A stretch of DNA of 64,000 bases from Voacanga thouarsii (taxonomy: Eukaryota > Streptophyta > Magnoliopsida > Gentianales > Apocynaceae): positions 3,186,501 to 3,250,500 of the forward strand of contig JANUWF010001719.1 in assembly GCA_026120185.1 (NCBI GenBank), read 5' to 3'. Position 1 is the stretch's first letter, and every line of letters begins with the position of its first letter. The notes beneath the pieces are model-generated. The model had not been told where the DNA came from and made no database searches. It saw nothing but the letters and a program-made list of their open reading frames with translations. Below are positions 34,702 to 52,536 of this stretch, piece by piece. A program made the translations under genes and the position numbers.

Positions 34702-34985
34702 TTTTCTCCATTCTCTAATATCTGTAATTTTTTAAAAAAACTTTTGTGTCTACAATTATCTGTAGTTTTATGAAAGCAATAATATATTTATTATTTTTAA
34801 TTATATTTTTATAATTTATAAATCTATTAAACTATAATATTAATTAATTTTTTTAATTTTCAAACATGCTCTATAGTTTTTAATAAAGGTAACTTAGTTT
34901 TTGTTCTTAAAATTATGAAGATGTTAGAATTTTCTTAATCTGTATGTATACTTCAAAAGTAACAATTACTCGACTATGGAGGGAG
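34702..34985. mobile_element. Stowaway-like miniature transposon
   Basis: The right end is ATGGAGGGAG followed by TA; its reverse complement CTCCCTCCATAGTC pairs with the left TTTTCTCCATTCTC after TA. About 284 bp, AT-rich, non-coding. Confidence 0.7.
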
Positions 34986-34987
34986 TA

Positions 34988-36343
34988 ACTTGTTTATGAT
35001 CGTTCGTCAAATACTCTTATAAATTTTGGTTTCAACTGAAAAAAAAAGGAAAAAACATATTCAATTCTATTAATTCTATTATGATAAGATAATAATTTAA
35101 CTAATTAAAAATACCCCTTGTCAAGGGATAAATGTTGGGTTTTATTCATATCCCAACTACATGGTGTATAAGAAATGGAATGTAATGGTAGTATTCAAGC
35201 TTAATTTAAATATGTGGGATAAGCGATTTACTATGTAGATTTTTGTACATTGCTTCCACTTTCCTTGTCACTTATTACCTTACTATAAGTTCATGTAAGA
35301 AATAATTGAGTTGGGAAAATCAAGCAACAAAGATTTCGATTCATTCAATTAAAAAAAAGAAAAAAGAAAAAAGCATTCGATTGATTAGTGGATGATCCCT
35401 TCATGACTTTTTCTACCTAAAAGGAATTAAAAGATATCTACTTAAAAATTAATGACTTACCACATTGCATTTCTCTCCTACTTTGATCTATACTTAACTA
35501 ATTTTCCTTTCAAATGATTTTATTTAAAAGTGAGGGAGAAAATGTTATTTTCAGGGGAAAAAAAGCAAGAACCATTGAAAGAAAAACAAAGATATGAGAT
35601 TTATAAACGAAGAAAATTTTAGTTTATCCTATGTATAAATAGAAAATTTAGTTAAATTCTTTTATAATTAAATTTACACTTTTTAAATGCATAATATTAT
35701 ATTAGCATAAGATTCTCTAAAAAATTATATTATATTCATATACGACTTCTTAAACAAATAACATCAACATACAATAATTGCCATAAAAAACAACCACCTC
35801 AAGGCAGAGATGTTGGAGCCAATGGAATCAACCAAAATGATTGAAGGTGGAAAGTCCCGTGTTGACCTCATTGTAAATTTAAATTCAACCCATTAATCTA
35901 TAAACTTTTCTTACTCAAATTGGAAATTTTTTGTTGGTTTTACCCTTTACATTGCCATAATAAGCCTATCAAGATTGTCGTTAATTTTGTTTATCAGCTT
36001 GCATATAATGCATGGTGGCATTAATAGAGTCAACCATATTTTTGTGTATAATAATTGCTCCACTTGTCTTTTTTCCCATTACCAACTATAAATTCTAAGC
36101 ATCCACATCAATAACACTTCCCCTTTTCATATGAAAATACTTTGATGATAATAATGTAGGTGGTAAGATATTCTATTTTCTTGCATACTTGTTTAGATCC
36201 ATACATGTTATGGAGGCGAAAAATTTAAACTCTAGCTACCCTTTTGGTGATATATAGTTGAACCATAACCTCATAAAGTCTTGCCAAGTTGGTACAATAA
36301 CTTCCTGCCTTCTTGGCCTTGTTAGAAATCAATCCCTTTGCAG
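34988..36343. other. AT-rich gap; no gene seen
   Basis: About 1.35 kb with no coding signal and no clear transposon ends. Confidence 0.5.
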
Positions 36344-36346
36344 TTA

Positions 36347-36777
36347 GTCCTTGTTTGGTTCGTGGAGGGGGAAGGGTAGGGGAAGGAGAGAGGCACATTT
36401 TATTTTTGCTAAGGGAAGTAATAATATTTACTTTATTTTGTTTGGTATGAAGGAAAGAAGAGATAGAAGGAGAAAGAAGAAGAGAGATAATAATTAATTT
36501 AGTCTATTATTTTATTCTTTATTATCTATTTTGTTAAATTTTTTATGTTAAAAATATGATCAATGTTATCATTATTACTCTTACTTTATTTTTTCTCTCT
36601 CAATCCCTCCAAATTGGGAAGAAAATAAATACTGATATGAAGGGGGAGTGGTATCTCCTCCTAATTTATTTTCGCTCTACATCTACATCCAACCAAACGA
36701 GATAAATGTACAATTTACTTCCACATTTACTTTTCCTCCTTATTTACTTTCACAAAACAATCCAACCAAACATAACC
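36347..36777. mobile_element. Tourist-like (PIF/Harbinger) miniature transposon
   Basis: TTA lies on both sides (36344-36346, 36778-36780), the 3-bp target preferred by PIF/Harbinger elements. The ends GTCCTTGTTTGGTT and, reversed, GGTTATGTTTGGTT share the TGTTTGGTT core. Inside, a purine-rich left part (AGGGGGAAGGG) faces a pyrimidine-rich right part. 431 bp. Confidence 0.75.
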
Positions 36778-36780
36778 TTA

Positions 36781-38392
36781 GGGTTGCATGTCCTTTTAAC
36801 ATTCATTTTTATATGATGGTGAATGAAATTTTATCATATTATAACCCTAGCCTTTCATGTCTTGCAAAGAAAAACTTTCATGTTCTACTAACATTTGCTA
36901 AACTTCGTTCTTTATTATTAAGGTTGTAACTCAGTATAATGGAGTTATTAGTTTTTTTAATATGAATTTAAGAATTTAAATTTATTTATAACAATATTTC
37001 GTGAATTAAATAATTAACATTTATTTAAATATATGATAGTTTTGTAAGGGTTGTTATGACATTGGCGACTTGCTCCTTGCCCAAAAAATATTTGGTTGAA
37101 CTAGACACTCTATCATGAGAGAGAGCCTCAATGTGATATTGGGTGAAGGTTGTTATGTTGATTATCCATTTCCTTGGGCAAATAAGTGCAAATGATTGTT
37201 TGAATAATCAACATTTTGGTGGAACTATAATAACAGATTTATCACCCAAATTTCCAAACAAGAAAACTTAAGTTAAGATGAACATTCTTAAATGAAGAAA
37301 AGACACTCATGATCATGCTTAGAGATAGAATTGGGACCTGCTGAAACTTGGGAGGCAAATTTAAAAAAAAAAAAGGAAAAAGGTGGAAAATAATATTGTC
37401 TCTAAATCTTTCTTTGATCATGCTCATAAGATTGCTATGTATAGATCATCTCCTCCATCCTTTTCTATTTTTGGAGCAAAATCTTCTAAAGAATCATGAT
37501 TGTGAGGAAAATAGTGAAGAAGTTTCATTTGGACACTAAAAATACTTCAGTTTGAGAACACTAGCTTAAGTAAGAATGATCTCTTTTTGGCTTTGTTTCA
37601 TTAACATTATTCATTACAAATCACAAACTGATAAAACAAATAAAGGTTTAGACAATTTGGGTAAAATCCACTTTAGGAAGATTTCCTTGTGCATGAGCAA
37701 AAATATTTTAGCCTTTTAAGGATAGTTGACGGTTAGTTGAACCAAGTGGGAAGATCGTACGGCCAAGATTGAAGCGAATATTTAGGGCAAAATTCCACAA
37801 GATTTTCTCTTTATTTAGGGATAGGGTGGTCCAAGAAAAAGGACATTATATAATAATTTATATTTTATTTTGTACTAAGTACTAGGCAACATTTTGCATT
37901 TCTGCTGAAAAAGCCGGGATAGGGTATTTACGTGATTCTACAGTAGTGGTCAAGGCATTTTCGTCCATTCGAGAAAGTTCCAGAAACGGACCCCTTTGGT
38001 ACTCGAACTTCTTCGGAGTTTGAGGTGTACTCGCCCGCTCGTATGCCCGAATAGGAAATGGAATCTAGACATGGGATTACGAAAGTGCCCTTATCTGACA
38101 AATGTCGCTCGAGGAAAGCGAGTTTTAGATGAGAATAGCCAATGAGAGTAGAGAAATGTTATCTGTTGGTTTTGAGTATGTGATGGAAGTGACCCTTTAT
38201 GATGGCAGTTCCTTCAATTATAAAAAAGGGCTCTTTTGTCACCTCATGCCTACACTCTCTGCAAATACCACAGTAACAGGATTAGGGCTAATACTCTTTC
38301 TTCATTTAACTCCAAAAGTTCATCTTTCAAGGAGCAAAAATTTTTGTATGGAACTTAAACTCATAAATTATATAAATTGAGGAGTTATATTA
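36781..38392. other. Gap with a promoter-like or LTR-like stretch
   Basis: No gene was recognised. The part 37730-38290 is GC-richer and ends in a TATA-box-like ATTATAAAAAAGGGCTC (38216-38232) followed by a pyrimidine-rich start. This would fit a solo LTR of a retrotransposon or an orphan promoter. No paired LTR, primer-binding site or coding domain was found, so it stays undefined. Confidence 0.35.
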
Positions 38393-38394
38393 TA

Positions 38395-38700
38395 CTCTTT
38401 CCGTTTCAAAATACTTATTTATAAAATCTTTTGCACACAAATTAAGGGTATTGAAAATAATATAATAATTTAGATAAAGTTCATATTCTACCCATATTAA
38501 AAACAATATATCTATTAGTTAGTGAAAATTCCCAAAAAGTAAGAAGAAAGAAGAGTTTTGAAAAATTGTGTAGTTGACTTGGAATAAATAGGGATACAAT
38601 AAGAAAAAACTAATCATTAGTTTTAGAAATATGTACATGAACAAGTATTTTGAAACAAAACAAAAAAGTTTTATGAATAAGTATTTTGAAACGGAGTGGG
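38395..38700. mobile_element. Stowaway-like miniature transposon
   Basis: Flanked by TA. The left end CTCTTTCCGTTTCAAAATAC and the reversed right end CCCACTCCGTTTCAAAATAC match closely over more than 20 bp and continue as TTATT. Near the right end the segment AAGTATTTTGAAAC occurs twice about 35 bp apart, a local duplication of the terminus. 306 bp. Confidence 0.85.
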
Positions 38701-38702
38701 TA

Positions 38703-39198
38703 TTTTTTTTATTTTTATTTATTTATTATAATTAAAAGTTTTAGTATCTTTTTTATTTATCATATTAAAAATATTTAGGTATCATTAATGTTAATTTTAC
38801 TGTTTTACCCTTATATTAAATAGTTTTAAAAAATAAAAGTATAATAATTTTAGAGAGAATTGAGTAACAAAGTAAGAAAATAATTGTGGAGAACATTAAA
38901 TTCAATGGTATTTTTAAAATGTATAAACAAAATTGTATGAATTTAATAAGCTAATTAATTTTTCTTAAATTGTGTGAAGTAATTAATTGTGACAGATAAT
39001 AGAGATTGAGAAAATACAATTTATATTGTATAAAATATAATTTTTTTAATATATATAATTTACATGAACTGAATTCACACTAAAATTTCTGTATAATGAG
39101 AGAGGATTCCACCCACCCTCGCCCCAGGTCTTTCTTTTTTCATTTATTTATTCTTTTTTACGTCTACTAAGGCTTTTTTTTATTCAAAAATTTCTACT
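38703..39198. other. AT-rich spacer; nothing recognised
   Basis: About 500 bp, non-coding, between a Stowaway-like and a Tourist-like element. Confidence 0.45.
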
Positions 39199-39201
39199 TT
39201 A

Positions 39202-39670
39202 TGGTGAGTTTGGTTGGAGTGAAAGTGGGAAGGAAAAGAGGAGGAAAAGTAAAATATGAAGTAAATGTGTGATTTACTTAGTTTGGTTGGAGTGATTGGA
39301 TGGGGGAAGTACATGTGGAAGTGAATTGGATCCCTTCCACCTCATATTTTTCTTCCTCTCCATTTTGGAGGGTTTGAGAAGTAAATGAGGGTTAAAAGAC
39401 GCTCTTATCCTAGGGTATTTATTTTATTACAATTCTATCATACTTTATAATTTTTTATGAATTAGCCTAAGAGGTATAATAATAATTCAATAATTATTTC
39501 CTCCTTATATACCTTACAATCAAATGATGTGAAGTAAATCATATTTACTTCCTTTCTACTCCAACCAAATGGGATGAAAGTAATTACATTTACTTCCCAT
39601 TATAGAAGTAAAATATTCCACTCATCCTCTCCTTTCCCCTTCCCCTTCCCTTTGCAAACCAAACTCACCC
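39202..39670. mobile_element. Tourist-like miniature transposon, first of a tandem pair
   Basis: TTA flanks at 39199-39201 and 39671-39673. The ends TGGTGAGTTTGGTT and, reversed, GGGTGAGTTTGGTT differ at one of 14 positions. 469 bp, with a purine-rich left and pyrimidine-rich right half. Confidence 0.85.
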
Positions 39671-39673
39671 TTA

Positions 39674-40105
39674 GTTTGGTTCTCGGAAGAGAGAGGAGTT
39701 GCGGAAAAGAAAGAAAAGGCAAGGAAAAGAAAGGAAAATGGAACAAATATTTCACCCTAAGAAAGTGAAGTATTTATTTTTGCTTTTTACGTTCTTTTTG
39801 TTTAGTGTGAGGAAAAGAAGATGGGAGAAAAGAAAAAATTATTAATTTACTCAATTTTTTACAATTATATTTTCTTATTTAATTTTTTAAAACAAAAATT
39901 ATGTTATTAATGCATTTACTTAATTTTTTTCTCTCCTAATCTCTCCAATCTATAAAAAAAAAAATTGCATAAAAGAAAAATAATACCTTTCTTGATTTAT
40001 TTCCTTTCCTCTGACGTTTTATTCCGATCAAATGACAAAAATATATATTTAAGTATACATTTACTTTTTCTTTTTTTTTTCTTGAATATTTTATCTCAAC
40101 CAAAC
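39674..40105. mobile_element. Tourist-like miniature transposon, second of a tandem pair
   Basis: It starts directly after the TTA (39671-39673) that closes the previous element and ends before TTA at 40106-40108. The ends are GTTTGGTTC and, reversed, GTTTGGTTG. They are shorter than those of the first element, so either the outermost bases were lost or the shared TTA has hidden them. 432 bp. Confidence 0.6.
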
Positions 40106-40108
40106 TTA

Positions 40109-41459
40109 GTGTTAAATCAAGTGTATATTATTGCCTCTTGTGTACAGAGGGCACCATAACACATGGAGGCCCTTCTCCTACTAAGAGGGGACATAGCTTC
40201 AAAATTAGGATAATTTATTTTGGTAATATTAGACTAATATATATGATTCGAGTCCAAGACTTTGATTATTAATAGGAATAAAGTTGTGCTAAGAAAAGTT
40301 TAGAATTATCCCATTCTTGCAATTGGGGTCTTTTTAATGCTTTTAATTGCTTAGAGCAAAAGGGAAGAAAATTTACTCTTTCTCTTTATACCTTGGGAAA
40401 CGATAGGATCTTGAATTATTCATTACTTAAAATAATCAAATGTAAATAAAACAAAAGCGTTATCAAACAAATAAGTAGATAATGATCATGGTAAGAATCA
40501 CAACGTTAAGATTTGGTTTTAAGTTGGTTAGTTCTTCTTCTTCTTCACTGATTTTATTACACCTTTTGTTAAGATTAAATACTTTTGTTATTTTAATTTG
40601 ATATAATTTTTTCAAATTGACAACTTATAATTTATAATGTCACATTTATTAATTAACAGAATTAATAATAGAACAGTTATGTTAATATTTTTTTAAAGTG
40701 TTATTTCAAAAAAGTAAAAATCTCAATAAATGAACATATATCGCTCCATTGAATAGAAAATTCATGTTTCTATACATGATCGTGGTTGAAAATATTCTCA
40801 AAGATTTTGAATCATAACAATCATTTAAATCCATTCCACAGAGAACCCTTTTGCACGTGCAATTTTTAGATTCCTATAACATAAGTGTATGCCTTTAATT
40901 TTGCCTAAAAGATAAAATAAAAAAAATATAACCACAATAAATATATTATAGAGATATCTCTTGAAGGCGTATTTGGAAGAAAAAAAAAACACATAAAATT
41001 TCAAGGAAAAAAAAACAGTGGGTAAATGGAAAGTCTCTTCATCCTAGAAATTTCCTTTTTTTAACAATTGAAAATGAACCTTTTTATACTTCCAAGAAGG
41101 ATTAAAATCGAGTACAATCTTGTACAACGGCTTCCGCTACGTACGAGCTAGCAGATGTCACTGTTAAAAAGTTTCTGCTGATTTGGAAAAGCAGCCAGCC
41201 TAGCCAAGCCATCAATCCATGAAGCCGTAGCCCCGAATGCGTGGAAATTGTTGACTACAAAAGAAATACTACTAGTAGACAAAATTCAATTCAATTCAAA
41301 GCCGAGCCGCCATAGACCTTCGCTTCTCTTTCTCTTCTTTCTCTATTACTAGTACAGTTTAATCCCCATCTTATCCCTTCCCTTCCCTTCCCTTCGTTTT
41401 CGCTGACTGTTTTGAAATCTAATCATTAGACCAACCTCTTACATTAAACTTATCAGCCA
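40109..41459. other. AT-rich gap ending in a leader-like stretch
   Basis: No gene up to about 41290. The last 170 bp before the ATG at 41460 are pyrimidine-rich, with four CCCTT repeats (CTTCCCTTCCCTTCCCTTCG), as in many plant 5' leaders. Confidence 0.4.
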
Positions 41460-41511
41460 ATGCCCTTCGAGTCCACCATTCCACCTCAACTGCGCCAATA
41501 TGCCCAAAAAG
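41460..41511 (+). other. Possible orphan first coding exon
   Basis: After a pyrimidine-rich leader-like stretch, an ATG opens MPFESTIPPQLRQYAQK. The exon ends in a clean donor (AAAAAG then GTACAC). It is GC-richer than its surroundings. No acceptor leading to a convincing continuation was found before the JmjC gene at 43.5 kb. It may be the first exon of a gene broken by AT-rich insertions at 41520-42050. The family is not recognised. Confidence 0.3.
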
Positions 41512-42119
41512 GTACACCTAATTTTGCATTCACAATTACATATACCTATGTAGAGAGAGAAAATATATTCTTATTTCTTTAATAAATTTTGTTCTATCAA
41601 CACAATTATTTAACAATTAAAAGTCTAATTGAATTATTATAGTCACTATTAAGAATGTCAATCCATTATCTATCTACGAATGCAAAGACGGATTTAGACT
41701 GTGCTTCCGACATCTAAAATTTTTATAAGTTATATATTTTAATAAAAAATTATTTAAATTATTACTTGAAAAGAAAATTTTTCAATATAAATTAAAATAA
41801 TATTAATTTCAATTATTTTTATTTCTTCTGTCATATATTAATAATACATAATATTTTATTTTTTCATTAATAATTAAGTTTTATATTTAATAATATTTTA
41901 TTAAATTTTAACAAATTCATCTCAATCTAATTTTTATTTAAATATAACTTTGAACTTGATCCTTGTTCTCTTAATTTTTTAAATTTATAAAATTATTTTT
42001 ATTTTTACTTTCTTATAATTTTCTTTTCAAATTCAGGTTTTTGGTTCGACGGGTACAGTTAGAATTTTTGTGAGAGATTATAGTTTTTTAATTAAATTAT
42101 TTGCACAAAAAGATTTAGT

Positions 42120-42780
42120 AAAAAATGAAGGTAATAATTGTGCGCTCGCCCTTTGAGTTGGGAGAAAAGTGCCACGTATATTTCTCTCTCCTCCGTGGGG
42201 ATGGCGCAAAGACGGGACCGGTCACAAGGGAACATGAAACCTGCTGTAACGGCCAGCTATATCCCGCGGGAATACAGCCCATCGTATGCAACCGCCGCCT
42301 TCATTGTTCGCCACGTGTCTTTCCATTCTCTTACACCCCTCCACGTGTCTTCTTTCCTCCTGCTTCCCTCCACGTTTCGTTTCCGCTTCGACGCAATGGG
42401 AATTTTCAGATGCCGAAACCACCCTTGACAAGGACGTGAAAAGTCGGAAGGAAATAAGGAGGGAAAGGTCTTTTTGTAAGCAGCCGATGTAACCAACAGA
42501 AGGTTAGGTCAAATTACGACGATGCGTGTCAAATGCGTAAACGCTGCCGGTTTTAGATTAGAATTTGGCCTTTTCTTCACCGTCCGTTTTGGAAAAGTAC
42601 AAACCTAAAACAACGGCCCGATGTGACGCCGCGCTCCGCAAGTCCACTGGTCATTAGAGCACGTGATCTTTATCTCCCACCTTCCTAGCCCTTTCACTTC
42701 TGTGACCGAAACAGCAACCACAACCTCTCTTCGGTAAACCCAGCGTCAAATTCCCCATAACACCCCTCGCAGAAAATTTC
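42120..42780 (+). promoter_or_regulatory. GC-richer block with phased G-box motifs
   Basis: The block stands out from AT-rich DNA on both sides. CCACGTGTC occurs at 42311 and 42341, and CCACGTTTC at 42370, i.e. 30 and 29 bp apart and each followed by a pyrimidine tract. Further ACGT cores lie at 42173 (CACGTA), 42434 (ACGTGA) and 42660 (CACGTG). CACGTG is the binding site of plant bZIP and bHLH factors, and ACGTGTC is the ABA-response form. The block lies 0.8-1.4 kb before the JmjC gene's TATA box. Reading frames across it have no recognisable content. Confidence 0.5.
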
Positions 42781-43523
42781 AACACTCTCGAGTCTCGACA
42801 TCCTCTGTTTTTTAATAGTATAATTTTTATTTTTTAAAAAACTAATGCTATTATAGACTCACCTCACGAGCATTAAAGTACAAAATCAATAGCTTGATAA
42901 TAAAATTTTTTATCAAAATCTTTTGGTTAATTTGTAAAATTAAAATCTAATTAGTATCAATTAGAATATATTACATTATTACAAATTTCTTTCTATAAAT
43001 TTAAAATTTAAATATATTAAATTCTTACTTATTTAATTTAAATTATAATAAAATATATTATAAAAATAATTGATAGTAAGATTCAAACTTTAAATTATAA
43101 AAAATTTTAAATTTCAAATGTTAAATTTATTTAAATATTTAAACATGATCTTTATCAAAGAAGCATTAGCTTTTTTTTTTATTGGGGGGCTTGAAATAGT
43201 TGGCTGCCTCTTTAATATCTCATTTTGCTTGAGGGGCATTATTGGGAAGAAGTTAATAGGGGAGAGAATTTAACCGGTGCGTTTAGAGGCCGGCAGGCGT
43301 TTGGTTGAACGAACCTAACAACCACCACTTTTCCTTCACACTTCTTTTCTTTTACCAGAAAGGAATTAAAAAATATTTTTGAATAAAATAATTGAAGTAT
43401 GTAAATTTCCAAAATTGACACCAGTAGTACGGTAATGAGTAATTATTAGGAAATAAAATAAATAAAGAAATGGAAATTTCCTTTTTGGTGCGACACTGTT
43501 TTGTGGGAGAGAGCATATAGTAG
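42781..43523. other. Upstream region of the JmjC gene
   Basis: AT-rich to about 43170, then mixed sequence with GGGGCATTATTGGG and CCGGTGCG. No gene seen; this is the proximal promoter of the gene that follows. Confidence 0.5.
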
Positions 43524-43538
43524 TATAAAACTATAAAT
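43524..43538 (+). promoter_or_regulatory. TATA box of the JmjC gene
   Basis: TATAAAA (43524-43530) is followed by TATAAAT (43532-43538). About 20-30 bp on, a CT-rich stretch (TCCTCTCTTTTCTC) gives a plausible transcription start near 43555-43565. Confidence 0.6.
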
Positions 43539-43559
43539 TATCCTCTCTTTTCTCTTTTT

Positions 43560-44048
43560 CGGTTTTCCAAAGCCATACTTCTGGATTGAATCTACTGTTC
43601 TTCTCTCTCTGCTTTCTCTCTCTAAGCCTATACATACAGAATATATACTCTCATACAGCGTCGGAAAACAGCTTGTTTTCGCCGGAAAACCGGTTGTGCG
43701 TCGGCCGGAGATTTGACAGGGAAGATAGTGTTGCTGTTTCATTGGTTTGGTGGAGCTTGTGGTAGAGTTTGGTGACTCGGTCGGTGGAATCGGTGCGATC
43801 TCTCAGTTAGGCTGCTTTGTGGAGTTTTTTGGAGAATGTGGCGACTGTGAAGGCTTGATAGTGGATGTTTACGCCCTAGATCGTGATCTAGGGCTCGGTT
43901 TGCGGAGTTTCAGGACTAATATTGTGGTTAGTTTCGGTAAATTTCAGTGGATATTATCTTCTTATTTGGATTTTGTGAACTGAAGACGCCTTTCATAGAG
44001 AGAGGAAGAGAGAAGACGGCGACGAGTAGAGAAGAACTCCGGAATGAG
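43560..44048 (+). promoter_or_regulatory. 5' leader of the JmjC gene with upstream AUGs and a palindrome
   Basis: About 490 nt. Two 4-codon upstream frames (ATG at 43836, stop TGA; ATG at 43865, stop TAG) come first. A third ATG at 44044 lies five bases before the main ATG in another frame and, after splicing, stops early in exon 2. The 20-bp near-perfect palindrome CCCTAGATCGTGATCTAGGG sits at 43874-43893. The layout suggests translational damping of the demethylase, which is an inference. A 78-codon frame at 43747-43983 has no ATG and is not called. Confidence 0.6.
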
Positions 44049-49808
<5,760 letters not shown>

Positions 49809-50310
49809 ACAACTGACTGGATCTTCGCGAAATCTGGTCCGGATGCATCTGAGTGAGTGTTTAACAGAGCCTGACTTTGCTAACTATAGTTTCTCAGATG
49901 GGGATCTAACAACACGGAAAGGCTAGAAATTCAATTCTGGGAGCAGCGGCGAAGATTAACCACGTTTAGATTTACAAGGCATATTCTTTGTGCAGGCCTC
50001 AAATTGGGGCAACTTGCACGGCGGTGATTCTTGGTTCTCAGGCCGGGGTGTTTTTCCGGCTTTGGCAGGAGAACCTTTCTCCTTCCTGCAGGTAGAAAGT
50101 AGATTTTGGATTAGTAACTTGTGATGTACATTTGTTTTTTAACACTAAAATTAATTCTTGGGAGGACACACGCGGGTATTCCCACGGGCCTCTTATTAGA
50201 TATCAAGTTGCTGCTTCCCTTGTTAGGTTTCTTTCTTAATTCTTTATGTAGCTATTGGTCGTTTTGTACCGTAGACTACTTGAATAAAATTTAAGGAAAT
50301 TTCTATTTAG
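49809..50310 (+). other. 3' untranslated region of the JmjC gene
   Basis: It follows the TGA at 49806-49808, has no coding signal, and contains AATAAA at 50283-50288 shortly before an AT-rich change in composition. Confidence 0.55.
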
Positions 50311-50654
50311 CCTTCTCATTTTGGGTATTAACCGTTGCATTTACGATTTGCCAACATCAAAGGTGAAGGATGGTTCCTTGAGATGTGATCGTCTATGCAC
50401 TGTAGAAGTTAATATGAGGCAATTTGACTTCAATGGAAAACATAAAAACAGCTACTCTCTCTGTCTCTCTCTCCTTTTTTCTTTTTTTCCTTTTTGGGTG
50501 TGGGGAGGTTGACTTCACGTGCAACCTGGCAGTCCGAGCTCATCTGTTTTGCAACTCTTCTCAAAACAATTGCAGCAACCAAATTGAAATAGGGATGCAG
50601 ATTACTAACACTTGAAATCAGAGCTAATCCGTATTGACTGCCATGTCCAGGACA

Positions 50655-50800
50655 TCATCTAATATGGCTTATGTAGGCACTGGAATCTCGAAGAAGACCA
50701 CCGGCTCCTGCAATTCCCGTCGAACCTGACTCAGCTCCATCCACATTCAACCGAACCCGGGATGAAAATGTGTATGGGGACTTGTGGTTGCATAAGTAGA
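50655..50800 (-). pseudogene. RNase H domain fragment of a non-LTR (LINE-type) retroelement
   Basis: On the minus strand the peptide RVRLNVDGAESGSTGIAGAG is followed by GLLRDSS. This is the start of the RNase H (RVT_3) domain seen at the 3' end of plant LINEs and in derived host genes (pattern LNVDGA, then GAGGLLRD). The aspartate of NVDG, a catalytic position in this family, is kept. The frame stops shortly after, and no reverse transcriptase lies nearby, so it is a short relic. Confidence 0.6.
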
Positions 50801-50859
50801 GATTTGTGCAGACGTTGGCCTGCACTTTTTCGTGTTCGTGTTTTATTTTTATATACATT

Positions 50860-52530
50860 TTTATAAATACCTATTTTTTATATATTTCTTTTGTACAATT
50901 ATTTAATAGAGTAGAAGATATGGCAGGCATTTCGAGAGTTTTGAAGGCCTATATTCTATGTATGGACACAAAACTTTTGACATTATTACTGAACTATACT
51001 CCTCTCAAATTATTAAATATTTATAATTTTATTTTTGAATGTCTTTTTTAAAATAATTATATTTTGAATGTAAAATTTTATGAATTAATCCCAATTAAAA
51101 AAAAGAAAGAATAATGTGGATCCACTAATACTATTAGTCCTAAAAAAAATTCATTATGGGTAAGTGAGTAAAATTAGATGACCAATAAAATCTTAAATTT
51201 TTCTGACCTGCAACGTACTAGTAATTTTTTAACGGTAATTCTTTGATAAAATAAAAGAAGATAAAATGTACTAAGTTAAAAAGAAAAAGGAAAAGCTCCA
51301 GGGGGCCTCTAATGGCACCATAGCCCACCAAAAGAAGATCTTGGACAATTTTCCAATGGGCTGATTCTTAATCGAAGCCCCAAATAGTACATTTTAGGCC
51401 CTCTTTGTTGAAGTCAGCCTCCGCAAAACTCGTAGAATTTCTCAAAGATCTACGGGGAAGTTAGTGAGCCCGTACTTGTCCAAATATTCTTGTTATAAGG
51501 ATTCACGAAAGAGCCCATTGTTTGATCCACCTTTACTAAAAATTGTACATGCATCACGTTGTTGTTCTGAAATATATGCCCAATCCTACGTTTTTGCTTT
51601 TCCGGTGAAAATAGGTGCCAATGCATTTATATTTTTATTAAAATAATAATTTAATAGTTGAATAGACGTTTAAAATATTTAGAAGAAATCTCTAAGTTAT
51701 CAAGAAAAGAGTACAAAAGTCCACTTACATTCAAGGTCTTACCAACTAATTGGAAGGACAGTTAGGCGTTCAACAAACATTTCATGTGCAAATATAAATG
51801 TTACACAAGTATTTTCTCTTTTTCTTTTGGTAAAAAAAAAAAAACATTCTGGGTTACGAATTAGAGACAGAATAAAGAATTTGGGATCGGGAGGCAAATT
51901 ATATGAAAAAATATACATGAAGATAACATTATAATTTTTGAAAAAATTTCTTTCATAATTTTAATTTTTTTAAAGGAACCTAAATCCTCTATTCGGTATG
52001 GTCATCATATTAATTATTACAAATTGTAATAATATTTATCAATAAGTAATTCCTATTCTCGACGTATTATGATAGAATTTTCGCATTGTCAGTATCTTTT
52101 TTGGATAAATAAATATGGGGACATTTATTAGTGACGAAACAACAAATCCAATTAATCAAACGACAATTTGTTCATGGAAGGTGCACCATAATTCAAATTG
52201 ATAGGACATTAGTTGTGGGGCCAAAAAAATTCTGTGGTAATATGTCTTCTCCACCTTTTCATGAACAGAAAGAAAAGGAAGATGAAAACACAAATGGTAT
52301 AAGAAAGAAAATTATGGTGAGAATAGAACAAAGAGAAAGAGATTAGAAGGAAAAATGCTAATGGGTTCTTGTCAAAAAATCTGCTTGAATTTATCAATCA
52401 CTCATTCACAAGATTTGTAGGGCATTTATACCTGCTTCTCTTGCTTAAAGTCATTGAAAAGATTCAAAATGTTTCACTTTTGGGCCTTTTGTGTAGGTTT
52501 ATAATATAAATCCTATGCCTATAGCAAAAG
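50860..52530. other. Gap; no gene seen
   Basis: AT-rich in most parts, somewhat GC-richer at 51290-51600, without recognisable coding content. Confidence 0.45.
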
Positions 52531-52536
52531 ACTTTG

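Noticed and set aside
42125..42500. Overlapping frames of 60-104 codons on both strands
   Set aside because: The block is open in several frames because it is GC-richer; no domain or exon structure, so it is treated as regulatory sequence.
43747..43983. 78-codon frame in the JmjC leader
   Set aside because: It lacks an ATG and sits in the leader exon upstream of the true start.
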